DNA of 64,000 nt from contig NZ_CP040872.1 in the NCBI RefSeq assembly GCF_006337065.1, positions 1,364,001 to 1,428,000 of the forward strand, read 5' to 3'. The notes under the pieces are model-generated. The model made no database searches. It was not told where the DNA came from and saw nothing but the letters and a program-made list of their open reading frames with translations. The position numbers were made by a program, and so were the translations under genes. Below are positions 1 to 10,857 of this stretch, one piece after another (the first letter of the stretch is position 1; every line of letters starts with the position of its first letter). Origin of the DNA: Agromyces laixinhei (GTDB lineage Bacteria; Actinomycetota; Actinomycetes; Actinomycetales; Microbacteriaceae).

Positions 1-1
1 G

Positions 2-1429
<1,428 letters not shown>

Positions 1430-1510
1430 TCCTGAGCGGAGCGCAGCTCCCGTGGTGGTCGGGGCCCGGTGACCGGCGCTTTCAGTCGGTCGTCTCGAAG
1501 CCCGGTCCGC

Positions 1511-1546
1511 GCCTGATCTGACGCACACGCCTGATCCGACGCACCA
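1511..1546. repeat. 18-bp tandem duplication
   Basis: Two adjacent 18-base units (1511-1528 and 1529-1546), both beginning GCCTGATC, differ at only a few bases. They lie between the groEL stop and its terminator. Function unknown; similar short duplications recur near gene ends in this window. Confidence 0.7.
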
Positions 1547-1547
1547 A

Positions 1548-1579
1548 GATGGGCGTCTCCCTCCGGGGAGGCGCCCATC
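1548..1579 (+). terminator. Intrinsic terminator after groEL
   Basis: A 13-bp stem (1548-1560 with 1567-1579, one G-T pair) closes a 6-base loop and is followed by a short T-containing stretch. It is the only strong hairpin between groEL and the exporter gene. Confidence 0.8.
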
Positions 1580-1597
1580 GTCGTTTCCGCTCGGGGG

Positions 1598-1625
1598 TTG
1601 TTCTCAGCTTTCCGCGCGGTATGAT
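1598..1625 (+). promoter_or_regulatory. Promoter of the Bcr/CflA exporter gene
   Basis: A -35-like TTGTTC (1598-1603), 16 bases of spacer and a -10 TATGAT (1620-1625) would start RNA near 1632. That leaves a leader of about 140 bases before the ATG at 1771. Confidence 0.55.
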
Positions 1626-1634
1626 GAAGGGTTG

Positions 1635-1648
1635 TCGAATCGATTCGA
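1635..1648. promoter_or_regulatory. Perfect 14-bp palindrome, candidate operator
   Basis: TCGAATCGATTCGA is a perfect palindrome lying just after the predicted transcription start of the exporter gene. That is a usual place for a repressor to block transcription. No regulator gene is adjacent, so the binding protein is unknown. Confidence 0.5.
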
Positions 1649-1770
1649 GGCCGCGCAGTCCGCCTTGGATCCTCGATCGGCGGCGTCCGTGTGACGACGC
1701 CATCACCATTCACCGGGTGTCCGAGGACGTGCCCCGCCCAGCTCACGCTCGACCCCGCTCAGGAACTCGC

Positions 1771-3045
1771 ATGTCCGTCACTTCTTCCATCCCCGTCATC
1801 CGTCCCGACGACTACCGGCAGCCGGCGCACCCGGGCGACCGCCTCACCCGCCGGCAGCGGCTCGTCTACGTGCTCGTGCTCGGTGCGCTCACCGCCCTCG
1901 GGCCGTTCACGATCGACCTCTACCTGCCGGCGTTCCCCGTGCTGCAGGAAGAGCTCGGCGTCTCAGCGGCGGCGGTGCAGCTCACCCTGACCGGCACGAT
2001 GGTCGGCTTCGGACTCGGTCAGCTCATCGTCGGACCATGGAGCGACAAGGTGGGTCGCCGCCTTCCGCTCATCCTCGCGACGGCCCTGCACATCGCGGCA
2101 TCCCTCGCCGCGGCCTTCGCGCCCGACATCGTGTGGCTCTCGGTCTTCCGCTTGTTGCAGGGCTTCGGGGCCGCCGCCGGCGGCGTCGTCGCCATGGCCA
2201 TGGTGCGCGACCTCTTCGGCGGCAAGCCGCTCGTTCGCATGCTCTCGCGCCTCGCCCTCGTCAACGGTCTCGCACCCGTCATCGCGCCGGTCATCGGATC
2301 GCAACTGCTCTCGGTCATGGACTGGCGCGGCATCTTCGTGGTGCTCGCGATCTACGGTGCGGCCGTCGTCGTCGCGGTCGCGTTCTTCATCGTCGAGACC
2401 CTGCCCGCCTCGCAGCGCGGAGTCTCGGGTCACACGACGCTCCGCGATCGCTACGCAGCCCTCTTCCGCGACCGGGTCTACCTCGGCGCGGCGATCATCG
2501 GCGGCATGACGTTCACGGGGCTGTTCAGCTACCTCTCGACCTCGTCGTTCCTCTTCCAGGAGGTCTACGCGTTCAACGCGCAGGAGTACGGACTGCTGTT
2601 CGCGGTCAATTCCGTCGGCGTCATCATCGGCGTACAGACGAGTGCCCGCCTCATGCGCGGCCCGGTGCAGCCGCAGTGGATCCTCGCCGCCACGACGGTC
2701 GTGCACCTCGCGATGGCCGCGACGATCATGATCCTCGACAGTTCTGGCGCCGGGTTCTGGGGCACGGCGATCCCGCTGTGGTTCTACATCCTCGCGTGCG
2801 GCTTCTCGTTCCCGGCCGTGCAGGTGCTCGCCCTCGCGCACCACGGAGCTGAGGCCGGCACCGCTGCGTCGCTGCTCGGTGCGCTGAACTTCGGCCTCGC
2901 GGGCGTCATCTCGCCGCTCATCGGCCTCATGGGGGTCGGCAGCGCCGTGCCCATGGCGCTCGTGATGGTGCTCGCGGCGGTCGTGGCCGTCGCTGCGCTC
3001 TGGCTCCTGGTGCGCCCGAAGACGGTGCCGCCGCTCAGCGAGTGA
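1771..3045 (+). CDS. Bcr/CflA-family multidrug MFS exporter
   Basis: 424-residue inner-membrane proton-coupled exporter of the 12-helix drug/H+ antiporter type. The first helix carries the ALGPFTIDLYLPAFP signature typical of Bcr/CflA proteins. The helix 2-3 loop holds the MFS motif GPWSDKVGRR, and RLLQGFGAAAGGVVAMAMVRD follows in helix 4. Hydrophobic segments continue evenly to the C-terminus. The ATG at 1771 was chosen because an AGGA-type ribosome site precedes it and family similarity begins soon after; the frame is open further upstream, but that part has no family character. The substrate cannot be told from sequence. A promoter and a palindromic operator lie upstream, which suggests inducible expression. 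Confidence 0.9.
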   Translation: MSVTSSIPVIRPDDYRQPAHPGDRLTRRQRLVYVLVLGALTALGPFTIDLYLPAFPVLQEELGVSAAAVQLTLTGTMVGFGLGQLIVGPWSDKVGRRLPLILATALHIAASLAAAFAPDIVWLSVFRLLQGFGAAAGGVVAMAMVRDLFGGKPLVRMLSRLALVNGLAPVIAPVIGSQLLSVMDWRGIFVVLAIYGAAVVVAVAFFIVETLPASQRGVSGHTTLRDRYAALFRDRVYLGAAIIGGMTFTGLFSYLSTSSFLFQEVYAFNAQEYGLLFAVNSVGVIIGVQTSARLMRGPVQPQWILAATTVVHLAMAATIMILDSSGAGFWGTAIPLWFYILACGFSFPAVQVLALAHHGAEAGTAASLLGALNFGLAGVISPLIGLMGVGSAVPMALVMVLAAVVAVAALWLLVRPKTVPPLSE

Positions 3046-3104
3046 GGCCGCGACATCCGTCGCCGAATCGGCCGGGCATGACGCGGATGCCGCGGCGCCG
3101 CCGG

Positions 3105-3110
3105 TAGCGT
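3105..3110 (+). promoter_or_regulatory. Leaderless -10 box (PAP2 gene)
   Basis: TAGCGT lies exactly 6 bases before the ATG at 3117, so the transcript should begin at or next to the start codon. No convincing -35 box. Confidence 0.5.
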
Positions 3111-3116
3111 GAGGGC

Positions 3117-3782
3117 ATGACGAGCGAATCTGCCGAGACGTCGGCGACCGTGCGCGGCGTGCGGCGCGCGCCGGTCGTCATCGCCGGAGCGTCGGCCCTC
3201 GTGCTTGCCGCCCTGCTCGGCATGCTGGTCACCGTCTGGACGGGCAGCATGCCGCTCGCCGTCGACGAGGCGTGGGCGGAGTTCGCGGTGAGCCTGCGCA
3301 CTCCCGTCGGCGACTGGTTCGCCTACGCCATGAACACCGTGGGCGGAGGCGACATCGGTGTGTTCGTCGTGCCGATCGGGGCTGCGATCGTGCTGCTCAT
3401 CGTGCGCCGTCCATGGGGCGCCCTGTATTTCATCGCGGCGTCGGCGGCGAGCGCCGGCGTCGTGCAGGTGCTCAAGCAACTGTTCGGGCGGGCGAGGCCC
3501 GAAGACATGATCGTCGTCTCAGACTTCGGATCGTTCCCGTCGGGCCATGTCGCCAACGCCGCGACGATCGCAGTGGTCGTCGGCGTGCTCGTTCCGCGCA
3601 CGTGGGTGTGGGTGGCCGGCGCGGTGTACACACTGCTGATGGCCTTCAGTCGCACCTACCTCGGCGCGCACTGGCTGACCGACACGGTCGGCGGGGCACT
3701 CGCGGGGGTCGGCATCGCGCTGCTGCTCTGGGCGGCGCTCGCGCGCCCGCTCGAGCGGGAACGAAGGATCAGAGCCGGGTGA
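3117..3782 (+). CDS. PAP2-superfamily membrane phosphatase
   Basis: 221-residue membrane phosphatase of the PAP2 family, which removes phosphate from lipid phosphates such as phosphatidate or undecaprenyl pyrophosphate at the outer face of the membrane. All three signature motifs are present in order: KQLFGRARP near residue 120, PSGH near 142, and SRTYLGAHWLTD near 178, which contains the catalytic His. There are about five or six hydrophobic helices, the first near residues 20-45. Transcription is probably leaderless. The 3' end overlaps the converging narI by 14 bases. The natural substrate is not predictable. Confidence 0.9.
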   Translation: MTSESAETSATVRGVRRAPVVIAGASALVLAALLGMLVTVWTGSMPLAVDEAWAEFAVSLRTPVGDWFAYAMNTVGGGDIGVFVVPIGAAIVLLIVRRPWGALYFIAASAASAGVVQVLKQLFGRARPEDMIVVSDFGSFPSGHVANAATIAVVVGVLVPRTWVWVAGAVYTLLMAFSRTYLGAHWLTDTVGGALAGVGIALLLWAALARPLERERRIRAG

Positions 3783-4533
3783 GCTTCTTCGGGTCGGGTT
3801 TCTCGATCGGTTCCCACCCGCGCCGGGGCTTGCGGTTCGAGCGCTGGTCGTCGCGTGACCGGTAGACGATGTACGGCCTGAACAGGTAGCCGATCGGCGC
3901 CGAGAACACGTGCACGAGCCGCGTGAACGGCCAGAGCGCGAACAGCAGGGTCGCGGTCACCACGTGCAGCTGGAAGGCGAGCGGCACGTCGGCCATCAGC
4001 TCGGGCTGGGGCTGCAGGAAGATGAGGCTGCGAAACCACGGGCCGATCGTGCCGCGGTACTCGTACCCTGGACCGAGCACCTGGTACATCACCGTCGCCG
4101 CGGTGCCGAACGCGATCGTCGCGCCGAGGAAGACGTACATGACCTTGTCCATGGCCGTCGTCGCGAGGAACACCGTTCCGACGGTGCGGCGGCGGTAGAT
4201 GAGGATGACGATCCCGGCGATGGTGAGCACGGCCGCCGCCGTGCCGAGCACGGTCGCGCCGATGTGGTACATGTGCTCGTCGATGCCGATCGCGTAGAGC
4301 CACTCCCGCGGAATGATGAGGCCCACGAAGTGACCCGCGATCACGAACAGGATGCCGAGGTGGAACATCGGCGATCCCCACCGCAGCAGCCGGTTCTCGT
4401 ACACCTGGCTCGAGCGCGTGGTCCAGCCGAACTTGTCGTACCGGTGGCGCCAGACGTGACCGACCACGAATGTCGCGAACGCCGCGTACGGCAGCGCCAC
4501 CCAGAGCAGGATCGAGAGTGCATCGCCGTTCAT
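3769..4533 (-). CDS. narI: Respiratory nitrate reductase gamma subunit NarI
   Basis: 254-residue cytochrome b subunit that anchors nitrate reductase in the membrane and passes electrons from quinol to NarH. Five hydrophobic helices are visible. Candidate haem-ligand histidines sit in FHLGILFVIAGH (helix 2) and in HVVTATLLFALWPFTRLVH near the C-terminal side, matching the NarI pattern. Its ATG overlaps the narJ stop (ATGA), so it is the last gene of the narGHJI operon. The C-terminal tail is charged and rich in Arg, Lys and Pro. Confidence 0.96.
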   Translation of the reverse strand: MNGDALSILLWVALPYAAFATFVVGHVWRHRYDKFGWTTRSSQVYENRLLRWGSPMFHLGILFVIAGHFVGLIIPREWLYAIGIDEHMYHIGATVLGTAAAVLTIAGIVILIYRRRTVGTVFLATTAMDKVMYVFLGATIAFGTAATVMYQVLGPGYEYRGTIGPWFRSLIFLQPQPELMADVPLAFQLHVVTATLLFALWPFTRLVHVFSAPIGYLFRPYIVYRSRDDQRSNRKPRRGWEPIEKPDPKKLTRL

Positions 4534-5237
4534 GCCCGGACCTCCTCATGGGGTGCGCCCGTCGGCGAATACGGCGCCAGGTTGCCGAGGAACGAGAGCC
4601 CGACCGTCTCGGTCGGTGGCCCCTCGTTCACGAGCGTCAGGTATCGCTCACGGGTCGCGTCGTCGATCTCGGGCAGCGACATGCACACGGCGCTCGCCAC
4701 GGCCGCGTACGGACTGTCGATGCGGGCGAGCGCAGCCCGCAGCACCTCGAGCCCCTCGCGGTGGGCGGCGATGAGCTCGGCGGCCACGGGCGAGTCGCTG
4801 CGTGCCGAGAACTCGAGCACAGCGGGCAGGAAGTCGGGCAGTTCATCGGCCTCGAACTCCCAGCCCGCGGCGCGGTACGCCTCGAGGAACGCCACGAGCG
4901 CGGTGCCGCGCCGACGGGTGTCGCCCGCGGCGTAGTAGCTGAGGTACAGGCAGCACTTCCGCTTGAGGTCGAACGTCGCGACGTACTCCTGTTCGAGCGC
5001 CGTCGACGACACGGCGCGCGCGTGGCCGAGGAAGGTCGCGAACTCGGCCGCGAGCGGCTCGGGCAGGGCGGCGACGGATGACTCGATCAGGGGCATCCGC
5101 GTCGCGAACTCCGGCCCGGGGTATTCGAGCAGCAGCGATGCGGCCATGTGCGCCACACGGCGTTGCTCGGGCGTGAGCTTCAGGGTCTCGACGGGCCGCG
5201 GCATCCGATTCAGTCGAATCTGCAGTGGGAGTCGCAT
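4530..5237 (-). CDS. narJ: Nitrate reductase assembly chaperone NarJ
   Basis: 235-residue cytoplasmic chaperone. In the family it binds apo-NarG and is needed for insertion of the molybdenum cofactor and Fe-S cluster; it is not part of the mature enzyme. The conserved block LEQEYVATFDLKRKCCLYLS (near residue 100) is the NarJ family core and is followed by the usual acidic helical region. The start (ATG at 5237) shares one base with the narH stop (TGATG), and its stop overlaps the narI start, so translation of the operon is tightly coupled. Confidence 0.95.
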   Translation of the reverse strand: MRLPLQIRLNRMPRPVETLKLTPEQRRVAHMAASLLLEYPGPEFATRMPLIESSVAALPEPLAAEFATFLGHARAVSSTALEQEYVATFDLKRKCCLYLSYYAAGDTRRRGTALVAFLEAYRAAGWEFEADELPDFLPAVLEFSARSDSPVAAELIAAHREGLEVLRAALARIDSPYAAVASAVCMSLPEIDDATRERYLTLVNEGPPTETVGLSFLGNLAPYSPTGAPHEEVRA

Positions 5238-6877
5238 CAGTTGCCGTCCTTGTTCGGAGGGAACAGGCCGCCGGGGCTGCCGTTGCCGTCCCAGTTGAGC
5301 AGATTGACCCGGCCGGGCGTCGACGGGCGGTCGGCGGTCTGCCGGTCTTTCAGCGCGTGGAAGTTCTCGACCGCCACGGGAACCTGATCTCCGCTGGCCG
5401 CGCCGAACGGGCCGGCGCCTCCCATGCCCGGTCCGCCGTCGTAGTCGAGCGAGCACGCGAGTTCGTCGAGTTCACGCGCCTGCTCGGTGTGGGCGGCGGG
5501 AATCACGTAGCGCTCTTCGTACTTCGCGATCGCGAGCAGGCGGTACATCTCCTCGATCTCGGTTCCCGTCATGTCGACGGATGCCGCGATCGACGGATCC
5601 TGCTGTTCGCCGAGGTTGACGCGGCGCATGTGCGATCGCATCGCAGCGAGCTTGCGCAGCGAGCCGGCGACGGCGGGCACGTCGCCGGCGGTGAAGAGCC
5701 CCGCGAGGTACTCCATGGGAATGCGGAGCCGGTCGATCGCCGCGAAGAGGGTGCGCGCGTCTTCGCCGTCGTTGCCGGAGGAGGCCACGACGTCGACCAC
5801 GGGCGAGAGCGGCGGGATGTACCAGACCATCGGCATCGTGCGGTACTCGGGGTGCAGCGGCAGCGCCACCTTGTAGTCGTTGATGAGCTTCCAGATGGGG
5901 CTGCGCTGCGCCGCATCGATCCAGTCTTCGGGGATGCCCGCCTCGCGGGCAGCCTCGACGACCGCGGGGTCGTGCGGGTCGAGGAACACCGCGCGCTGCG
6001 AGTCGAGCAACTGCGTCTCGTCTTCGACCGACGCGGCCTCGGCGACCTTGTCGGCGTCGTAGAGCACGAGGCCGAGGTAGCGGAGCCGCCCGACGCAGGT
6101 CTCCGAGCACACGGTCGGCAGCCCGACCTCGAGCCGCGGGTAGCAGAGCGTGCACTTCTCGGCCTTGCCGGTCTTGTGGTTGAAGTAGACCTTCTTGTAC
6201 GGGCATCCGCTCACGCACATGCGCCAGCCGCGGCAGGCGTCCTGGTCGACGAGCACGATGCCGTCTTCGACGCGCTTGTACATGGCGCCCGACGGGCACG
6301 AGGCCACGCACGACGGGTTCAGGCAGTGCTCGCAGATGCGGGGCAGGTAGAACATGAAGGTCTGCTCGAACTCGGCGGCGACGTGCTCGCTCATGTGTTG
6401 GAGGATCGGGTCGTCCTGCATCGTCTCGCGCGAGCCGCCCAGGTTGTCGTCCCAGTTGGCCGACCACGAGATCTTCATGTCTTCGCCGGTGAGCAGGCTC
6501 TTCGGCTTGGCGACGGGAGTGTGCTCGCCGGCCGGCGCGTTCAGCAGCATGTCGTAGTCGTAGGTCCACGGCTCGTAGTAATCGTGGAGCTCGGGCAGGT
6601 TCGGGTTCGAGAAGATGCGCGAGAGCTTCTTCAGCCTCCCGCCGCTGCGCAGCTTCAGGCGCCCGCGCTTGTTGCGCACCCAGCCGCCGCCCCACTTCTC
6701 CTGGTCTTCGTATCCGCGCGGGTAGCCGATGCCCGGCCGCGTCTCGACGTTGTTGAACCAGACGTACTCGACGCCCGAGCGGTTCGTCCACGCCTGCTTG
6801 CAGGTGACGCTGCATGTGTGGCATCCGATGCACTTGTCGAGGTTCATGACCATCGACATCTGGGCCATGACCTTCAT
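5237..6877 (-). CDS. narH: Respiratory nitrate reductase beta subunit NarH
   Basis: 546-residue iron-sulfur subunit that carries electrons from NarI haem to NarG. Four cysteine groups are seen: CIGCHTCSVTCKQ at the N-terminus, CEHCLNPSCVASCP, CRGWRMCVSGCP and CTLCYPRLEVGLPTVCSETC. In the third group a Trp replaces one Cys, the hallmark of the [3Fe-4S] cluster of NarH. The length fits the family. The start at 6877 shares one base with the narG stop. The C-terminus ends in a Gly/Asn/Pro-rich stretch. Confidence 0.97.
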   Translation of the reverse strand: MKVMAQMSMVMNLDKCIGCHTCSVTCKQAWTNRSGVEYVWFNNVETRPGIGYPRGYEDQEKWGGGWVRNKRGRLKLRSGGRLKKLSRIFSNPNLPELHDYYEPWTYDYDMLLNAPAGEHTPVAKPKSLLTGEDMKISWSANWDDNLGGSRETMQDDPILQHMSEHVAAEFEQTFMFYLPRICEHCLNPSCVASCPSGAMYKRVEDGIVLVDQDACRGWRMCVSGCPYKKVYFNHKTGKAEKCTLCYPRLEVGLPTVCSETCVGRLRYLGLVLYDADKVAEAASVEDETQLLDSQRAVFLDPHDPAVVEAAREAGIPEDWIDAAQRSPIWKLINDYKVALPLHPEYRTMPMVWYIPPLSPVVDVVASSGNDGEDARTLFAAIDRLRIPMEYLAGLFTAGDVPAVAGSLRKLAAMRSHMRRVNLGEQQDPSIAASVDMTGTEIEEMYRLLAIAKYEERYVIPAAHTEQARELDELACSLDYDGGPGMGGAGPFGAASGDQVPVAVENFHALKDRQTADRPSTPGRVNLLNWDGNGSPGGLFPPNKDGN

Positions 6878-9800
6878 CAGTACTCGACCTCCTGGCTGCG
6901 GCGGCGGATCACGGTGACCTCGTCTCTCTGGTTGCCGGTCGGCCCCAGGTAGTTGAACGCGAAGCTGAGCTGGGCGTATCCGCCGATCAGGTGGCTCGGT
7001 TTCAGCAGCACCCTGGTGAGCGAGTTGTGGATGCCGCCGCGCAGGCCGCTCGTCTCGGTGCGCGGCACGTCGACGGTGCGATCCTTCGCGTGGTACATGT
7101 ACACCGTGCCCTCGGGCATGCGGTGCGAGACGATCGCGCGGGCGACGACGACGCCGTTGCGGTTGTACGACTCGATCCACTCGTTGTCGCGCACCCCGAT
7201 CTTCTCGGCGTCCTTCGGGCTCATCCAGATCGTCGGTCCGCCGCGCGAGAGCGAGAGCATGAACAGGTTGTCCTGGTACTCCGAGTGGATCGACCACTTC
7301 GAGTGGGGCGTGAGGTACCGCACCGCGACCTCGGCGTGACCCTCGGATCCCGATGCGCCGGTCGCGTCGGTCGACCCGACCTGCGAATCGCCGAACAGCC
7401 GGTGCAGGTCGAGGGGCGGCCGGTAGATCGGCAGGTTCTCGCCGAGCTCCGACATCCAGTCGTGATCGAGGTAGAAGTGCTGGCGGCCGGTGAGGGTGTG
7501 CCACGGCTTCAGGTGCTCGACGTTGATCGCGAACGCGGTGTAGCGGCGCCCGCCGTGCTCGGATCCCGACCACTCGGGGCTCGTGATCACCGACACGGGG
7601 CGCGCCTGCGTATCGGCGAAGGTGATGCGCGATCCCTCGTGGTCGCGGGCGAGGTGGGCCATCTGCTGCCCGGTGCGCCGTTCGAGCTGCTCGAAGCCCT
7701 GCACCGAGAGCCGCCCGTTCGTGGTGCCCGAGAGCGAGAGGATCGCCTCGCAGGCCTTGATGTCGGTATCGAGCAGCGGATGCCCCGCGCCCGCCCCGCT
7801 CGTGGCCACTCCGTTGACCTGCTTCAGGCGCTCGACCTCGGGCGTCGGGTCGAACACGATTCCCTTGGTGACCATGCCGAGTTTCGTCGCGAGCGGCCCG
7901 AGGGTCGTCATCTTCTCGGCGATGGCCGTGTAGTCGCGCTCGACCGTGATGAGCTTCGGCATCGTCACGCCCGGCTTGGGCGGCAGGCCCTCGACGACCG
8001 TGCCGTGCGGCGTGGCCATGGCGTCGGGGGTGTCGTGCATGAGCGGCGCCGCGACGAGGTCGGTGCGGGTGCCGAGGTGCCCGACGGCGAACTCGGAGAG
8101 ACGCTTGGCGAGCAACTGGAACAGGTCGAAGTCGGTCTTCGTCTGCCACGGCGGCGCGATGGCCGGGTTGAACGAGTGCACGAACGGATGCATGTCAGTC
8201 GACGACAGGTCGTACTTCTCGTACCAGGTGGCCGCGGGGAAGACGACGTCGGAGAAGAGGGTCGTCGAGGTCATGCGGAAGTCGGTGGTCGCGAGCAGGT
8301 CGAGCTTGCCCTCTGGAGCCTCGTCGTGCCATTCCATCGTCTTCGGCCGGCGGTCGGGGCTCGTCTCGGGGGCGCGCACGGCGGAGTCGGTGCCGAGCAG
8401 GTGCTTCAGGAAGTACTCGTTGCCCTTGCCCGACGAGCCGAGGATGTTCGCGCGCCAGACGTTCAGGACCCGCGGGAAGTTCTCGGGGGCGTCGGGGTCT
8501 TCGCAGGCGTATCTCAGCGACCCGTCTTCGAGGCTCTCGACGACGTAGTCGGCGGGCTCGCGCCCCGCGGCACGCGCGTCGTCGACGAGGTCGAGCGGGT
8601 TGCGGTTGAAGCTCGGGTAGCTCGGCATCCAGCCGCGCTTGGCGGACTCGACGAGGCAGTCGGCCGTCGTGCGCCCCGTGAACGCGCCCTTCGCGAGCGG
8701 TGAGGCGAGCTGGTCGGCCGGGAGACCGTCGTAGCGCCATTGGTCGGTCGCGAGGTACCAGAACGCCGTGCCGATCATCAGTCGGCCGGGACGCGACCAG
8801 TCGGAGCCGGTCGCGTACTGGTTGTACCCGGTGAGGGGGCGCACCTTCTCCTGGCCGACGTAGTGGGCCCAGCCGCCGCCGTTCACGCCCTGGCAGCCGG
8901 TCATCGTGGTGAGCGCGAGGAACGTGCGGTAGATGGTGTCGGAATGGAACCAGTGGTTCGTGCCGGCACCCATGAGGATCATCGATCGCCCGCCCGACTT
9001 CTCGGCGTTGTCGGCGAATTCGCGGCCGATGCGCTCGGCCTTCTCAGCGGGAACGCCGGTGATCTCCTCCTGCCATGCCGGGGTGCCCGGGGTCGAGGCG
9101 TCGTCGTAGCCGGTGGGCCAGTCGCCGGGGAGCCCGTCTCGGCCCACCCCGTACTGGGCGAGCAGCAGGTCGAACACGGTCGTGACGGTGTGCTCGCCGA
9201 TGCGGGCGACCGGCACGCCGCGGCGCACGGCGCCGGCGCCGCCCTCGTGTTCGCCTCCGGGTTCAGGGGCTTCATCGAAGCGCGGCAGGTCGACGGCGAC
9301 GGATGCCCCGCGCCATACGTTCCCGTCGGCGATCGAGAGCAGCGGATCGATGTCGCCGAGATCGAGGTTCCACGAGCCCTCGGCGTCGGCGTCGAATCGA
9401 TGGCCGAGCGAGCCGTTCGGCACGACCGGCTCGCTCCTGGAGTTCAGCACGACCGTCTTGAACGCGGCGTTCCCTGCGCGTGCCGTGAAACCGCCGAGGT
9501 CGGCGGCGGTGACGAACTTGCCGGGCACCCACGCATCACCCCGGCGGTCGAGGGTGATCAGGTACGGGGCATCCGAATACGTCTTCAGGTACTCGGCGAA
9601 GCGCGGGGTGCGCCGTTCGACGAGGAACTCGCGGAGGATCACGTGGCCCATCGCCATCGCGAGGGCGGCGTCGGTGCCGGGATGCGGGGCCAGCCATTCG
9701 TCGGCGAACTTCGTGTTGTCGGCGTAGTCGGGCGAGACGGTGACGACCTTCTGCCCGCGGTATCGGGCCTCGGTCATGAAGTGCGCGTCGGGGGTGCGGG

Positions 9801-10629
9801 TGACCGGCACGTTCGAGCCCCACATCATCAGGTAGCTCGCGTTCCACCAGTCGGCCGACTCGGGTACGTCGGTCTGGTCGCCGAAGACCTGCGGGCTCGC
9901 GACCGGCAGGTCGGCGTACCAGTCGTAGAACGACTGCATGGTGCCGCCGATGAGGTTGATGAACCGCGACCCGGCGCCGTGCGAGACCATCGACATCGCC
10001 GGGATCGGCGAGAAGCCCGCGATCCGGTCGGGGCCATAGGTCTTGATCGTGTGCACGTGCGCGGCCGCGACGATCTCGAGCGCCTCGTCCCACGTCGCCC
10101 GCACGAGTCCGCCCTTGCCGCGGGCCCGCTTGTAGGCGCGGGTGGCATCGGCGTCGGACATGAGCGCGGCCCACGCGTCGACGGGGTCGCCGCCGACCCG
10201 CTGCTTCGCGTCGCGGTAGAGCCCGAGCAGCGCGCCTCGGATGTACGGGTAGCGAACCCTGGTCGGCGAGTACGTGTACCAGCTGAACGCGGCGCCGCGC
10301 GGGCAGCCGCGGGGTTCGTACTCGGGTGAATCGGGACCGACCGATGGGTAGTCGGTCTCCTGCGTCTCCCACGTGATGATGCCGTCTTTCACGTACACCT
10401 TCCACGAGCACGAGCCCGTGCAGTTCACCCCGTGCGTCGACCGCACGACCTTGTCGTGCGACCAGCGGTCGCGATAGAACACGTCGCCCTGACGGCCGCC
10501 CTCGAGGAACACCGACCGCAGGTCGGGCGAGACCGTGCCCGGTCTCAGGAAACGGCCGAGCGAGAGCAGCCCATCTGCGAGCGGGCCGTCGGTGGACGGC
10601 TGGTTCGAGGTGCTGGACGCTTGGCTCAC
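6877..10629 (-). CDS. narG: Respiratory nitrate reductase alpha subunit NarG
   Basis: 1250-residue catalytic subunit that reduces nitrate to nitrite at a bis-MGD molybdenum site on the cytoplasmic face. The N-terminal HGVNCTGSCSWKVYVKDG (near residue 66) has the His-Cys3 pattern of the FS0 [4Fe-4S] cluster. WGSNVPVTRTPDAHF (near residue 270) holds the region of the Asp molybdenum ligand in NarG. The length equals the family norm. The GTG start at 10629 has a GGGAGG ribosome site. It is first gene of narGHJI and needs bis-MGD, which the mobA and mogA-moeA genes nearby would supply. Confidence 0.97.
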   Translation of the reverse strand: MSQASSTSNQPSTDGPLADGLLSLGRFLRPGTVSPDLRSVFLEGGRQGDVFYRDRWSHDKVVRSTHGVNCTGSCSWKVYVKDGIITWETQETDYPSVGPDSPEYEPRGCPRGAAFSWYTYSPTRVRYPYIRGALLGLYRDAKQRVGGDPVDAWAALMSDADATRAYKRARGKGGLVRATWDEALEIVAAAHVHTIKTYGPDRIAGFSPIPAMSMVSHGAGSRFINLIGGTMQSFYDWYADLPVASPQVFGDQTDVPESADWWNASYLMMWGSNVPVTRTPDAHFMTEARYRGQKVVTVSPDYADNTKFADEWLAPHPGTDAALAMAMGHVILREFLVERRTPRFAEYLKTYSDAPYLITLDRRGDAWVPGKFVTAADLGGFTARAGNAAFKTVVLNSRSEPVVPNGSLGHRFDADAEGSWNLDLGDIDPLLSIADGNVWRGASVAVDLPRFDEAPEPGGEHEGGAGAVRRGVPVARIGEHTVTTVFDLLLAQYGVGRDGLPGDWPTGYDDASTPGTPAWQEEITGVPAEKAERIGREFADNAEKSGGRSMILMGAGTNHWFHSDTIYRTFLALTTMTGCQGVNGGGWAHYVGQEKVRPLTGYNQYATGSDWSRPGRLMIGTAFWYLATDQWRYDGLPADQLASPLAKGAFTGRTTADCLVESAKRGWMPSYPSFNRNPLDLVDDARAAGREPADYVVESLEDGSLRYACEDPDAPENFPRVLNVWRANILGSSGKGNEYFLKHLLGTDSAVRAPETSPDRRPKTMEWHDEAPEGKLDLLATTDFRMTSTTLFSDVVFPAATWYEKYDLSSTDMHPFVHSFNPAIAPPWQTKTDFDLFQLLAKRLSEFAVGHLGTRTDLVAAPLMHDTPDAMATPHGTVVEGLPPKPGVTMPKLITVERDYTAIAEKMTTLGPLATKLGMVTKGIVFDPTPEVERLKQVNGVATSGAGAGHPLLDTDIKACEAILSLSGTTNGRLSVQGFEQLERRTGQQMAHLARDHEGSRITFADTQARPVSVITSPEWSGSEHGGRRYTAFAINVEHLKPWHTLTGRQHFYLDHDWMSELGENLPIYRPPLDLHRLFGDSQVGSTDATGASGSEGHAEVAVRYLTPHSKWSIHSEYQDNLFMLSLSRGGPTIWMSPKDAEKIGVRDNEWIESYNRNGVVVARAIVSHRMPEGTVYMYHAKDRTVDVPRTETSGLRGGIHNSLTRVLLKPSHLIGGYAQLSFAFNYLGPTGNQRDEVTVIRRRSQEVEY

Positions 10630-10857
10630 GGAGGCCTCCCTGAACGGGCGGCGAGTGTCACCATGAACTCGGCTTCACGGCCGCGGTCTTCCGCCCATTA
10701 TGCGTGAGTTCCATCGCGGGGCATAGAACCTCGCCGCAACTGATCGATCCGCGGAAGCACCGTCTGATGATGCCGGGTGCTGGCGCAGCGGGAAGGGTAT
10801 CGATATGGTCGGCACCAGACGGCGCGGCCTCATGATCCCGCCGAGCAGGGGGGCGAC
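10630..10857. other. Divergent narG / narK control region
   Basis: 228 bases separate the two divergent starts. On the minus strand CATAAT (10697-10702) is a possible -10 for narG. No clear FNR-type TTGAT-ATCAA dyad, NarL-type pair or strong hairpin could be found by eye, and no narXL-type genes are in the window. Confidence 0.35.

Noticed and set aside
5225..10329. Long plus-strand open frames opposite narH and narG
   Set aside because: They are mirror frames of strongly coding minus-strand genes, rich in Arg, Val and His, with no domain or ribosome site; high GC makes such frames common.
10630..10857. FNR or NarL binding sites upstream of narG/narK
   Set aside because: No convincing TTGAT-N4-ATCAA or NarL heptamer pair; partial matches are at the level expected by chance.
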